A stretch of DNA of 64,000 nucleotides from Diatrype stigma. Taxonomy: Eukaryota > Ascomycota > Sordariomycetes > Xylariales > Diatrypaceae. Position 1 is the stretch's first letter. Every line of letters begins with the position of its first letter. Of this stretch, positions 47,306-59,045 are shown piece by piece. The translations under genes and the position numbers were made by a program. The notes under the pieces were generated by a model. That model was not told the origin of the DNA. It did not search any database and was given only the letters and a program-made list of their open reading frames with translations. The stretch spans positions 186,001 to 250,000 of the forward strand of contig JAKJXP020000019.1 of the NCBI GenBank assembly GCA_022225965.2, in the 5' to 3' direction.

Positions 47306-47734
47306 TCTGGAATCACGGTGTCGCCGAGACGGCGAGACCAATTGTTGTGTGTTAGTGTACTCGCTGATTTCGGGAGTTGACCTGTAGTGGCACTTTGGCA
47401 GTGTGGCAGTGTAGGATTGAATGGAGCAGGAAAGAGTGAGCTGTCAGCTCGCAAAAGGGGACAGCAAGGGGCTCTATCTGGTTTGTAACTTAGTGTTGCT
47501 GACTGCCTTTATGCTATACCCCGCGCACAGAGCGGCAGAGCGGCAGTGCGGCACAGCTAGATCCAGTGTCCACTGGGTATCTGGACATCCGAAGTTTCCG
47601 ACCGTATCGCATAAAGTGATTGGGTAGCGAGCGAAGTACTGGGGATGAGAAGTATATTGAAGATCGATACTTGTCCCGGGGATTTATAAGTACTATTAGG
47701 GAGCTGCCTAGTTTGGGATGGCAAAGTGCCTATT
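47306..47734. other. Spacer upstream of GST gene
   Basis: About 430 nt between the GST start and the 3' end of the reductase gene. Likely GST promoter; no other feature seen. Confidence 0.6.
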
Positions 47735-49036
47735 CTACCCCCTTTTCAACCGCTCGACTAGCTTCAGTATAGATTCCACGGTATCCACGACACTCTCCTC
47801 CAAGCCCCTGTATTCCAGACCCAGGACCTGTCTGGATTTGCTATTATCGAAACCGTACACGTCGTCAGGGAAGTCATCCTCTACCTCCGCCGGCGGCAGC
47901 TTCGCCGCCAGTTCCGGATACCGGCTTCGGATGATATCCGCGACCCTCTTCGTGGAGTAATGCCCACCAACGACGTAGAACCGGTTCCCTCCCGCCCCTG
48001 GCAGCATCAAGGCTCGCACGTGTGCGAGCGTCACGTCACGGACGTCCACCCACGTGAAAACCGGCGCCGTGGGCCGGAGCGCCTCTTTCAATTTACCCGA
48101 AATCAGGTCTCGGATTATGTGGTTCGATGTGTTGACCGCTTCGAGGCTCGGGAGGCTCCCCTGAACGGGGCCGAATGTGTATGTGTTGTTGATGACCACC
48201 AAATCGAAGTTCGGCTTCTCCTCGGCGACGAACGCCCATGCCGCCTTTTCGGAGAGGACCTGGAACTGGTCAGCACTCTCTACTACTCGCCTGGATGCAA
48301 GACTCGAATATCCGATCATTTTCGTCGGGGTGACTTACCTTACTTGCTCTATAGGTCTTCCCCGGATCCATGGCGTCTTCCCAAGTCAAGGGAGCCCAGT
48401 GTGTCTCATTATACACCTTCTCGTGGTTCTCGAAGTTGAGCATGGCTGCGGAGGAGGACGTGATCACTATCCTCTTGACTCCCGGGGCATAGGCCTTGGC
48501 CGACTTCAGCACCCCAACGGTGCCCTTGATAGCAGGGTCTAAGAACTCCTTGATAGGGTCATCCACGACGAGGGAATACGGCGACGCGGTATGAACTACA
48601 TAGTCAATCGACGGGTCTTGTTTGAATACCTGGGAGGTCGAGTCTGTTAGCTAGGTACTAATAGTATCTGACAGCGAACAAGTCTTAACTTACGACATCG
48701 AAAGCTCCGTCTTTCGCGATATTCTCGACTATGGCGTAGGTCACAGCGTCCTGTTGAGAGGGGTTGACTGCTTCAACTATCCTACGGCCCTTTTCATCTG
48801 ACCTAGTTGTCACTATGACTTGAAAGCTATAACCATATCAGCGTCTCCGTTGGAACACTTTTGATAGAAGGGGCGATTTACCCAGCATCTAGAAGAGCAT
48901 CGAGAATATGCGATGCGATGAAACCGCTACCCCCTTGAATATGTAGGTATTAGCATGCGAGTCGAACCTGACAGAACGATAGTATGTCTGACTTACCAGT
49001 CAGGAGCACTTTGCCCTTTGCTGAGCCGGTTGCCAT
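47735..49036 (-). CDS. NAD(P)-dependent dihydroflavonol-reductase-like / extended SDR enzyme
   Basis: Five exons (49036-48997, 48933-48882, 48826-48694, 48629-48339, 48259-47735) join in phase to 346 aa. The Rossmann motif TGGSGFIASHIL is at residues 13-24, VTTRSDEKG follows beta-2, and DYVVHTASPYSLVVDDP and VITSSSAAM are typical of the group. The catalytic pair is Y168 and K172 in YRASK. Relatives include dihydroflavonol 4-reductase, cinnamoyl-CoA reductase and yeast Gre2, which reduce aldehydes and ketones. In the RiPP locus it could reduce a keto or imine intermediate, as a reductase does in the asperipin-2a cluster; this is inference. It is divergent from the FAD monooxygenase, with a shared 570-nt promoter region. 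Confidence 0.9.
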
Positions 49037-49606
49037 TGTATTCGTGATCGGGGTGTTACCTATGCGTAAGAGTATGGCCACCGTGTGACAATGTGGACTA
49101 TATTTTTAATGTGGCACACAGAAAGGTGAGCATGGGTTATCTATTTGAATTAATAAGCTGTCGACATCGGGCGGGACTCAAGTTGCGTGAGACGAACAGG
49201 GGCTTATTTCCGCCCCGGAACTCCGAATGGAAATGGTGTAATTACCCCACCACAAGCCGGATGTAAGAACTGTAAAGAACAGGATGTCATATCACGCAAC
49301 CTCGATACATGTGATTGGCACGGTCTCAATTGCAAAACCGACCCCGATGCAGTGTAACGTCTACGGAGCCGAGCAGAGTGAGAGATAGAGATAGCACGGT
49401 CAAAAGCTCGGTAGCAGCATATAGGTATAGCTACCGAGGTCATCTAGATCCAAGGAGGGATTGTTCGCCTGCTGTCACCCTTGTAATGAACAATGAGGGC
49501 GAGACTTATTTCTAGGGTACTACCACCCTAAACAACTTCGGGAAATATATCGTAGATCTTTGAATCCTTGAACTACTGTATTAAGTCATCATCATCTACC
49601 CACACA
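49037..49606. promoter_or_regulatory. Shared divergent promoter region, reductase / FAD monooxygenase
   Basis: 570 nt between two divergent start codons. It contains CGGAACTCCG near 49216 (CGG-N4-CCG half-site pair), a possible binding site for a zinc-cluster factor. No TATA box stands out. Co-regulation of the pair is plausible but not shown. Confidence 0.4.
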
Positions 49607-51485
49607 ATGTCCCTACCGTCAGGCACAGCAACACCAGAGTCCGGCTCCGACCTCGAGCATGTCGAAGATACCGCGGACCATCCAAGCGCGGACGAAGAAG
49701 AAGAACGAGACGGCACCGGCTCCGACTCCGACAGCGTCACGCGGCGACGGCTACACGTAGCCATCATCGGCGGCGGTATCACAGGCCTGACGCTCGCGCT
49801 GGGCCTCTCGGCCCGCGGGGTGCGGTACACGGTGTACGAGCGATCCGCCAGCCTGCGGGAGACCGGGGCCGGAGTAGGTCTCAGCTCGAACGCGGAGCGG
49901 GCTCTGCGCGCCGTCGACGCGCGCGCCCATGCCGCTTTCAAGCGCGTCGCGGCGCCCGGCGCGAGCGGCGGCGACTGGTTCGATTGGGTCGACGGCACGA
50001 CGGACCAGCTGGCCTTCCGGCTGCGGACGCGAATAAACGACGACGGCGACAGTGGTGGTGGTGATGGGGAGGGCGAGGGCGAGGCGTTCCAGGGCTGTCG
50101 ACGGTCGGATCTGCTTGAGGGGTTGGCGCGGCTCGTGGAGCTGGAGGAGGGGGATGTGCGGTTTGGGAAGGCGGTTGATGCGATTGAGGGGTGGGGAAAG
50201 GAGGGTGGGGATGAGGGGGTTGAAGAGGGAAAAAGGGAAGTGGGTAAGGTCGTACTGAGGTTTAGAGATGGGACGACTGAGGAGGCTGATGTTGGTAAGT
50301 ACCTGCCTACTCGAAACATATAGCTCGGGCTGCTATCTTGGCTGTTGCATATTGACAAGCGTGCCTGTCGGGTCACAGTGATCGGCTGCGATGGCATCCA
50401 CTCGCGAGTCCGACAGCTCCTGCTCGGGGAGGATAACCCGGCCTCATACGCGACATACACGCAGAAATTCTGCTTCCGGACTGTTATTCCCATGGCGCAG
50501 GTGAAAACCCGCCCGGAACTCGCGCACAGGATGAATGCGCGGGTCATGTTCAACGGGCCTGGAGCGCACATTAGTAAGACGCCCCTAGACTCACTTACAG
50601 ATACCTAGCCCTATCTTGTTTCCGGCTTACGAAACAGGGGGCACTAGGTGCTGACTCGAAAATTCTGCAGTGACGTATCCCATCGGCGCCGAGGCAGATA
50701 TCCTGAACATACTTCTTGTCATTTCCGATCCTCCATCCTCGTCACCTCCAGCCGTCCCTCATCAGCACCAGGAGAAGGCAAAGCCCAACGGGCTGGAGAC
50801 AGCAAAAAGGTTACCGGCAGCCAGGGCCTCGAAGCGCGACGCCGTCACCGCTTTCGCCACATGGCACCCCACGATACGCGGCATCGTGGATCTCCTACCT
50901 GACGACGAGGACGGAGACGGAGAAGATGGCGAAGACAAGGGAGCCCTCAGGTGGGACATCTACGACATGCACGAGCACCCGGCACCACACTACGTGCGTG
51001 GCCGTGTGTGCCTAGCGGGCGATGCAGCGCACGCTTCCACACCGCATCTCGGGTCGGGGGCCGGCTTCGGGATCGAGGACGCGCTGGCGCTGGCGACAGT
51101 GCTGGAGGCGCTTGATAAGGAGGTCACTGCTACTGATGCTGCTAACAACGGTAGCGGAGAGTTAGAGCCAGTGGTAGGGAAAGAGATTGTGGGAAACGGG
51201 TCGACGAGAGGAAACGGTAGAGCGAGGCTCTGCCGCGCCGCGCTTGCAGCGTACAACGATGTCCGCTACGAACGGACGCAGTGGTTGCCGGGGGCATCGC
51301 GCGAGGCGTGCGCGCTGTTCGAGTGGGAGGACGAGGCGGGACGGCACGGGAAGAAGGATCCAGCGTGGTTTGGTAGTGAGATCACCCGGCGGTTCTATTA
51401 TATCTGGAAGTATGATGTCGACGGGATGGTCCAGGATGTGGCCACGAAGTTTAGGGAAAGGGTGGGGGATAATGGGACGTTATGA
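49607..51485 (+). CDS. FAD-dependent monooxygenase (salicylate-hydroxylase-like)
   Basis: Exons 49607-50294, 50379-50573 and 50671-51485 join in phase to 565 aa. The FAD Rossmann motif is VAIIGGGITGLTLALGLSARG (GGGITG at 55-60). The DG motif is VIGCDGIHSRVRQLL across the first splice site, and the GD motif is VCLAGDAAHASTPHLGSGAG with GIEDALALATVLEAL. These three motifs in order define group A flavoprotein monooxygenases, which hydroxylate aromatic or other activated carbons using NAD(P)H and O2. The first 45 residues are acidic and low complexity. There is a second Gly/Asp-rich insertion near residue 145-165. In the RiPP context it might hydroxylate Tyr or Phe side chains; FAD monooxygenases are also found in the ustiloxin cluster. 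An independent degradative role is possible. Confidence 0.9.
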
Positions 51486-52573
51486 ACGGACGTGGCACGA
51501 CGAAATATGGGCAACTCTTCAGGCCAAGAAGAAGAGAGACTATGCGGGATTTTGCCGAATCATTCAACGAAGTTCATGTTACCTAAGACGAGGTTATCTG
51601 TTGAACCGGACGCTATCACAATAACCCCCCTATTTACTGCCTCCACAGGATATTGTCGTATCGGCAGGCTGCTATTCTCTGTATCGTTGAGCAAGTTCGT
51701 TACATTTTACCCCCATATGAAAAAATCTATATGCGAAGGCCAGACCGTTAGGAAAATGGTTGATAGGCGGGAGTTAGAGCTTATACAGTATGTCGCGATA
51801 TAGTTAAGATACAGGGGCTAGATAGGAGAGCTGAGATTACATAATCGAGGGATCGGCACCTAGGGGCTTTAGCGCACGTTATATACTACCGGTGCAGTAT
51901 GTCGGTATGTATGTATGTCGGTATGTATATAAAGAAAGCTCTGCTGCCCCTTCGGCTAGAGATCGATTCTTTCCTTCTGTACCTTATGACAAGAAATCTG
52001 TTTCCGCATCACTACATACGTACTTGATCCACTAAGCGCGACATGCAATGTTCCATCTTGATGTTTTCGCGTACGTAAGATATGGGATGGACCATGGGAA
52101 TAATCCGGAATATGACTAATTCATCATCCATTGGCACTCCTAATATAGCGATACTTATAGGGCGACGGTCCCACCGCTGAAGCCCCACTAGCAAAATCCT
52201 ATCAGCCCTATAAGTGTCCGATAGGAGATTTCACGACTGCGTCATGCAATATATCGATGGAACTTTTAACTCGATACTGATTCAAGTCATGAATCCGTAC
52301 GTCCATACCCTGAATCAACGAACTCCTATCTGCGTTTTCCTCATGTTGTGCTAAAAACGTTGATGAATGGCATTGTGAAGCTTCATTGTCTTATCTTATC
52401 TCAACTTTTCACTTGGTACCGAGAACAAGTTGAAGCAAAACCCAACATCCAACAGCATGCCCACCATTGGCCGTCCTGCTCCTTGTAGTTGACCTTATCT
52501 CCTATGGGTGAACGCGTCTGGGTTCATTACAGGCCAAGTTTGCACCCGCCTGTCGTTTGGACAGGCCTAAACC
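51486..52573. other. Intergenic region, no gene seen
   Basis: About 1.1 kb with a short TGTATGTCGG-type direct repeat near 51900-51925. It should include the helicase-nuclease promoter. No gene recognised. Confidence 0.55.
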
Positions 52574-54781
52574 ATGGCCTTTGGACGCACAAGGAGGCTA
52601 GTGCCCTGGCTTGTACGGCGTTTAGCTACCCAAGCCCAGACCGCTTCCGGGCCTGTGCCCGAGACGAACATAGGGCGCATATTCAAGCCCTCGCGTGAGC
52701 AACAGGCCATCGTGGAAGCTTCAACTGTCCAGAATGTTGTCGTATCTGCGCGGCCGGGGTCCGGAAAGACGGCTACTGCCGAGGCGATCGTTGCTGCGAA
52801 TTTTGGCCTCCGAACCGTGGTCCTGACGTACTCCAAACGCCTGCAGCTTGAGACGGCGCGGCGGCTGGAGGACTACCCTCGGTGCGATGTATACACTTTC
52901 CATGGGGTCGCGGGTCGGCTCTACAACACGGTAGCACACAATGACACCCTGTTGCGGTCTCTGAGGAGAGAGGGTGAAACGCCGGTTTGGACGGGACAGC
53001 CCTACGACATTGTAGTTCTTGACGAGCTACAAGACTGCACCGATGATCTCTTCTGGCTCATCTGCACTTTCATTTCGTCTATAACGCATGCCGCGGGTGG
53101 CAAAGCACCCAAGATAGTGGCGCTCGGGGACGAGCGACAGGCCATCTATGCTTTCCGCGGTGCTGACTCTCGATACCTAAGCCTCATACCATCGACGATG
53201 GCAAACCTGTCACCCTACCCATGGCTTGCTCTCTCGCTTAGCAAAAGCTTCCGCCTGTCGGAAGAGACTTCCCACTTCGTCAATGATGTTTTTCTAGGGG
53301 GTGAAGAGTATATCACTGGCACGCACAAAGCACCGAGGCCTACATATCTACATGCAGATCTCTTCGACGTAAAAAGGCTTGCCAAGAAACTAGTACCCCT
53401 GATATTACAATATAAACCCGAGCGGTCGGCGATTCTCGCACCGTTCGTTCGTTCTAACCGAGCCCTTGCTCTCTTAACTAATTACTTGTCGGAGCGGTAC
53501 GGGATCCAAATTGCCGTATCCACGTCAGACGATGTTCCCCTGGATGACCTCGTCGTGGGTGGCAAGCTATGCGTATCGACCTACCATCAGTTCAAGGGGA
53601 GCGAGCGCGATCTGGTCATTGTCTATGGGGTAGATGCCGGTTATTTCGAGTTCCTTGGCCGCGGCCTGCCGGATGACAGGTGTCCCAACGAGACTTTTGT
53701 AGCACTCACCCGGGCTAAGAAGAAGCTCGTCGTACTACACAACCAAGAAAGTTCGCCTATGCCCTTCATGTCTCTGAAGCATCTCCCGGAGAGAGCCAAC
53801 TACCAGAATATTGCACCGCAGAGCATGAAATTTCCCCAGCCGGTCGGCCGTCCGCTCCAGCTGGATCTACTCCTGCCTATGAAATGTCCGGTATCCGACA
53901 TGGTACGCCACGTCCCCGAGGAGGATATGGAGGCCATCGTCAAAGGGGAAATAACAATCAAAGTGGTAGCGCCCGGACTGCCAACAAGCCTGCACATCCA
54001 GGCGCCCGAAATAACGTTGACGGACCCAGTAAAGATGCACTATGAAGCCGTGAGCGATATCAACGGTCTAGCGGTGGTCGCCGCATTTGAGCACTCCCAG
54101 AAAAACAATCTATCGACCCTGGATTGCACGCCCGAACAGTTAGAATCAGTCCCATCCGACGAAATCCAGAAAGCGGCCTGGTTCTGCCAGGAGGCATGCC
54201 GTTACGAGGCCCAAGTATCGGGGTACAAGTCCCGGAGCATCCAGATGCAGGGCCACGCGTTTGACTGGCTCGGCCCGCACCTGCGGGCGGCGAAGGAGCG
54301 CCTGACGGAGCAGCTAGTCGGGGACGACGAGCTGCAGTTCGAGGCGAGGCTGCAGGAGAAGTTCGAGGTCCAGGAGCTCACGACGGACGATTCCCAGGTG
54401 ACGCGGATCGTGGGGAGGGCGGACATCGTGCAGCACCACGGCGACGGCAGCCGGGGCCGGCGCAGGGGCAAGGACGTCACCGTCTGGGAGATCAAGTTCG
54501 TCTCCAAGCTGACGCTGCAGCACGCCGTCCAGGCCTGCTCGTACGCCTACCTGTGGGCTAAGAACTACCGCACGGCGATCCTGCCCCGCATCGTGCTGTT
54601 CAACGTCCGCGACGGCGAGAAGTGGGAGATCACGGCGCCTGGGGGCGTGGCGGGCTTGCGTGGAGTCATCGAGGGGGTCTTGAGGGCCAAGTATACCCAG
54701 AAGGGGGTGGAGCCCACGGAGGTGTTCCTGAAGAAGTGTGCTAAGGCTAGAGAGGAGGTCGAGCGAATGTGGAAAGAATAG
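52574..54781 (+). CDS. UvrD-like SF1 helicase fused to PD-(D/E)XK nuclease, likely mitochondrial
   Basis: One uninterrupted exon of 735 aa. The N terminus MAFGRTRRLVPWLVRRLATQ is Arg/Leu-rich without acidic residues, like a mitochondrial presequence. SF1A helicase motifs appear in order: Q motif SREQQAIVEA (40-49), Walker A ARPGSGKT (59-66), Walker B LDELQD (149-154), motif III ALGDERQAIYAFRGAD (183-198), motif IV region FRLSEE, motif V STYHQFKGSERD (335-346) and motif VI FVALTRAKKKL (375-385). The C terminus carries a RecB-like nuclease core: GRADI near residue 613, WEIK near 638 and QHAVQACSYAYLW near 649, matching D...E-x-K...Q-x3-Y. Coupled helicase-nuclease activity would suit DNA break or replication-intermediate processing. 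The Walker B variant DELQD (usual DEAQ or DExQ) is the only departure. Similar genes exist in other fungi as far as I know, but their function is little described. Confidence 0.85.
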   Translation: MAFGRTRRLVPWLVRRLATQAQTASGPVPETNIGRIFKPSREQQAIVEASTVQNVVVSARPGSGKTATAEAIVAANFGLRTVVLTYSKRLQLETARRLEDYPRCDVYTFHGVAGRLYNTVAHNDTLLRSLRREGETPVWTGQPYDIVVLDELQDCTDDLFWLICTFISSITHAAGGKAPKIVALGDERQAIYAFRGADSRYLSLIPSTMANLSPYPWLALSLSKSFRLSEETSHFVNDVFLGGEEYITGTHKAPRPTYLHADLFDVKRLAKKLVPLILQYKPERSAILAPFVRSNRALALLTNYLSERYGIQIAVSTSDDVPLDDLVVGGKLCVSTYHQFKGSERDLVIVYGVDAGYFEFLGRGLPDDRCPNETFVALTRAKKKLVVLHNQESSPMPFMSLKHLPERANYQNIAPQSMKFPQPVGRPLQLDLLLPMKCPVSDMVRHVPEEDMEAIVKGEITIKVVAPGLPTSLHIQAPEITLTDPVKMHYEAVSDINGLAVVAAFEHSQKNNLSTLDCTPEQLESVPSDEIQKAAWFCQEACRYEAQVSGYKSRSIQMQGHAFDWLGPHLRAAKERLTEQLVGDDELQFEARLQEKFEVQELTTDDSQVTRIVGRADIVQHHGDGSRGRRRGKDVTVWEIKFVSKLTLQHAVQACSYAYLWAKNYRTAILPRIVLFNVRDGEKWEITAPGGVAGLRGVIEGVLRAKYTQKGVEPTEVFLKKCAKAREEVERMWKE

Positions 54782-55491
54782 AGCATTTCTCAGTCTCAAC
54801 ATTGCCAGATCAGTGTGGTGTACGACTTGGCGTAATGATAGAACCCATTGCTGGCTGGTGAACGTTATGTACGATTATTTTGAATGTCACACGACGTCGA
54901 AGGATAAAAAGCGAGGCTTACTATATATTGTACTATTACCCCCATTGCCTCTTGCACAGCAGATTTGGGCTTATGGGATTATATATGGAGGGAGGGGGGG
55001 GGGGCTCTATTTAACTAATATAAAGGTCTGATCTTCCTCACCTACTGATACCATTCTCCCTGCCTATTCAATTATGTAGCAGATATCATAACATGAGTGC
55101 CATTTTATAGATATATCACCATCATTAATGGAGCCCTACATAACTGCATTAGAATAGAACAGCTACGTGTTGCCGTACGATGGGTCATATTTTAACTCCT
55201 ATCGCCTAGCCATACTTATTAATACCGGAGAAGTAGCATCGGCCTATCCCATGATACAGCATATGTCCGTATTTCACTTCCAATGAATACCTGTGGCGCC
55301 TTTTAGATTTAGGATAGAATCATCAGACTGATGGAAACAAACCCACAGGCAAAGATTAAAGCAATGACAATTTGAAGCCAAAGGGGATAGCAGTGCAGAT
55401 ATACCTTGTTAGACGAAATATACCCTTCATCCCCTAGCCATAACCTTGTGGCATAAACATAGGTGTACAATAACCACCACATGCCACCACA
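54782..55491. other. Convergent intergenic region, no gene seen
   Basis: About 700 nt, AT-rich, between the helicase and the convergent methyltransferase, with a short G run near 54990. No gene seen. Confidence 0.6.
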
Positions 55492-56950
55492 TCATGATAC
55501 CCCCACCTTCTCGCCCCAAGACAAGAAGACCCTTCTCCGCATCTTCTCTCTGTCTTCCTTATCGGTAGCGTGTCCTGAGCCGTGTCCAAACATGAAACCG
55601 GCCCCAAGATCCACGAGGGTGAAATTCTGCCCGGCCCCAGCCTTCTCGTAGATCTCCCTGATCCCTCGCTCGGTGAACCCGTGGTGCTGCGTGATGGTGT
55701 GGTGCGCCTGTTGCCACTGCTGTGCCACGGAGGCCCCAGCATCATTGTCCCCACTACCATCCTCACCGTGATCACCGCCGCGGCCGCCGTCCTCGTCGTC
55801 GTCATCACGCGGCGCCATGAAATCCCAGATGAGCAGCACGCCGCCGGGCTTCAGGCGCGCGACGAGCCGGGCCGCCGCCAGCGCCGGGTCGGCGAAGTGG
55901 TGGAGCCCGCCGCCGACGACCGCGATGTCGAAGTCCCGGAACTGCGGAGGCGAGAGGCCGGGCGGGTCCGGGTCCGACGCCGAGACTAGGTCGCCGACCA
56001 CGGCGAACATCTCGTCTTCCGAAATGCCCTATATAGGAGATGGGTTTCCCGCATTTTCTATCAGCCAATCATGTACCTGAACTCCTGCGTATCTATTACC
56101 TGATAAATCGATTGTCCGGACTGCCTAACACTCCACCACCCACCACATGAGGGTAGAAAGGAAAAGGGCCATAGAGACAACCAACGATACTGTCTTCAAG
56201 GGGGGCAGAGGGAGCAATACGTATTGTACTGTATAACGTAACTTACCTGGTTCCGGGCGCGGGCGTTATACGCCGCGACCATGTTCTCGGACAAGTCGAT
56301 AGAGACGCATTGCGTGACGTAGGGAGCGAAAGCCTACACACCCAGGTAGGGTAAAGCCAGGTCAGTAAAAATCAAGCAAAGCAACATCTGGTGTTCCTTC
56401 GAAGCCAGAATCCGTGCTGCCAAAACTATTACACTGATTATCACTGCGGCCGCGTCGAAAAGAGATCCATCCTTTCCGAAACAACAAAAAAAAAGGCAAA
56501 ATGATAAACAAATAAAAATAAAAATGAGGGGGCAGAGAGAGAGAGAGAGAAACAGAGCGGGAGTTAGGAAAGGGGCCAGTAAGCTGGTCTACTCACCCTC
56601 GACATCATCCCAGTACCGCCAGCGTAGTCTAGCAGTCTCACATGCTTCTTTTGCTTCTTCTCCCCTTTCGCACCCTCGACGTCGAGTGGCATCTTCCGGT
56701 CCAGCTGCGATGGCTCATCCTTGCCCCTATCTTCATCCTCTTCGTCATCCTCATCGTCATCGTCATCGTCATCAACCCAATCGACACCAATGAGGTCCAG
56801 CCGCGACCGCAGCTCCGCCGTCAGCCTCTCGGCTAGCTTCTCGTGCCTGGAGTCATACGTAGCCGCCTGCTCACTGTAGGAATGGTTTGTCCAGGAGGCG
56901 GGCGGCACGAGCAGAGATCCCTTCGCTCGGTGAGGGATCCCCGCCCGCAA
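55492..56950 (-). CDS. Class I SAM-dependent methyltransferase (5' end unresolved)
   Basis: Three exons are clear: one ending at 56597, then 56333-56247, then 56028-55492, all in phase. The first contains SYSEQAATYDSRHEKLAERL, an acidic insertion and motif I, LLDYAGGTGMMSR. The second gives AFAPYVTQCVSIDLSENMV (motif post-I with acidic residue D). The third has motif II-III, DIAVVGGGLHHFADP and LKPGGVLLIWDFMAP. The fold is a small-molecule methyltransferase of the UbiE/Methyltransf_11-25 type; the substrate is unknown. The Asp/Glu insertion in exon 1 and a Gly/Asp/His-rich insertion after DFMAP are low complexity. I found no in-frame ATG in the first exon upstream of the conserved block, so the start lies in a further exon or at a different frame. 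The listed upper coordinate marks only the open frame. Confidence 0.75.
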
Positions 56951-59027
56951 CCGCTCGCCAGCCCGTTACACGTCAGCCACTTCATTCATTCAGCCAGGCG
57001 ACTGGGCTTGCTGGGACAATCCGGCCCAATGCCAAGATGGGGCGATCGACAGCAAGAAGAAAACAAATGAAATGCCAAAGAAAGGGAGGCGAGGGCGAGG
57101 CCGGGCGGGGTTGGGGGGGCCACGGGGAATTAGTGATAACGTCATATTGGCATGTAACCCACGACCCAGTAGGTCGGTAGACCAGCCTATAATTATCCCC
57201 CTTCCCGCCTCCCCCCTTCCCTCCAAGTCATCCGCCTACCACCGCCACATAGTCACCCACCCTCTCGCGCACATACACGAGGCGCGCAGACAACCCAATC
57301 CACCACGTGCGCAAGTATTTGGGGGCTTCGTAGGCTGTAGGCTGTGCTAGGCCAGCTGATGAAGCCCGCCCGCCTCGCCTAGCCCGTCTTTCCCGCCTAG
57401 CTAAGCCGAGGGATGCCGGCGGGCGGACGAGCGGACAGGTGGTGGAGTGAGAGTGCTAGTGACAGCGACAGCGACAGCGGCAGTGAGCGATGAAGCAATT
57501 TCAGTCCAATTCAGTTCGGCTCCCCGGTGTAGGTAGCTACCTGGCATGTCTGAACCGCTCCGTTCCGTTCTGCTGGTTGTGGCTGGCGCAATATGCCTAA
57601 ACAACACGACCTGCCTCGCTCCTTTCTCCCACGGCCTCTCTTTCTTTTCTCACTTGAGAGGAGGGAATTCGCAGACCAGACCAGACCAGAGGACGCCGGA
57701 GGCGTCAGACGTGATGTCGTGGAATGCCAATGAGATGGAAATAGATGGACAAATGGATCAATGAATACGGAAGGAGGCGAGCGAATCAAGACCAACGGAT
57801 GGTCCTATGTATATGGGTATGTGATGGGTATGTGCAACTTACTCAAAATACGACCGATTGGCGTCAACTACTGTATCCGGCGCCGCAAGAGTATGGTCGT
57901 GATTATGCTGACAGCGGTGGCACATTTTCATTGGCGCTTATCAAAGTGACCTTCTTGAGGTGTGCGAAGACGACGGATAGAAGAAGAAAGGTTTGTTGAT
58001 TTGATTTCAAGCCTTGCAGGTAGGTATTCGGTGTGTTCGAAGAGTTATGTTGCCCAGTAGTTGTAACTGTAGTTGTAGCTAGTTACATAACGCACGCTTC
58101 CTCCTAATTGAGGGGTCTCTTTTTTGCCTGACATCTTTCACTCTTGTATATACTCGCAACGGCGACTTTTCGCGACATTATCGTGAAGTTTTCGCCCCCT
58201 TTCCTGCCGCGGAAACTTCTCGGTGACATGTTTGAAGTTGACTATTACTTACCTAAGCAAACGGCAAAGACAGCAAATCCCCGGATTGATTCTATTATGC
58301 CTACTGGTACGTATATGCGACGGTTCGTCTATCGGCCGATAGGCGCATCTTGCCGAGACCACAGCTTTATATAGCAGGTCCCTAGCTCCGGAGACCCCAC
58401 CGGACAGGACAATAAGCCAGCAACGAGGTTCGGTTCGTTCGCTAGGTTGAGTCCCTCATTGCCTGAGTTCGTCATGGCCATAATGAATATCATCACCATC
58501 GCATCGCCATCATGACCCCGATCATGACCCGGTTGCTTCTCCTTCTCATCGCACGCAGCATTATCCGTTAGGCACGGCGGCAGACGGGTGAGCAACCAGG
58601 ATGATAGGTGATGCAACGCTGCTGCTTTTTAGATGGAATTTCTGCGCGTCCTGTCGGTAACCAGTTTGGCAAGAAACCTGGCCGAGCCGGCCTGGCTGGC
58701 GGGCGGATCGTGGGATAGATGAGAAGAAAGGCCCCTCTAACCAACTACCTGACCAACCAACCCCGAGTCGAGGGAATCAGGAAGGACATCGGAAGGAAGC
58801 GGGCTTGCATGCCTTGATCTCGAACCGCCATTCGGAGAGAGCCTCCCGCGCTTGCATGTGCCTGTTTTTGGAGCCTGACCAGCGGAGCGAGCGGCCGGAC
58901 GAGGGGGGGTTGGTTGTCCTTTATGCCAGCTGGTTACTGGTCATTTTCGGCCGACGCTCACGTACGTATATTACGCACGTATAATGCCATCGTATATAGT
59001 GGGGGAACGAATGGGGGTTTGAAGGGA

Positions 59028-59045
59028 GGGGGGGGGGGGGGGGGG
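59028..59045 (+). repeat. G18 homopolymer tract
   Basis: Eighteen consecutive G residues inside a longer purine-rich stretch (59005-59075). Length may be imprecise in the assembly. Confidence 0.85.

Noticed and set aside
49573..50571. A 332-codon minus-strand frame over the FAD monooxygenase gene
   Set aside because: Ser/Pro/Arg-rich shadow of a gene with intact FAD motifs and consistent introns.
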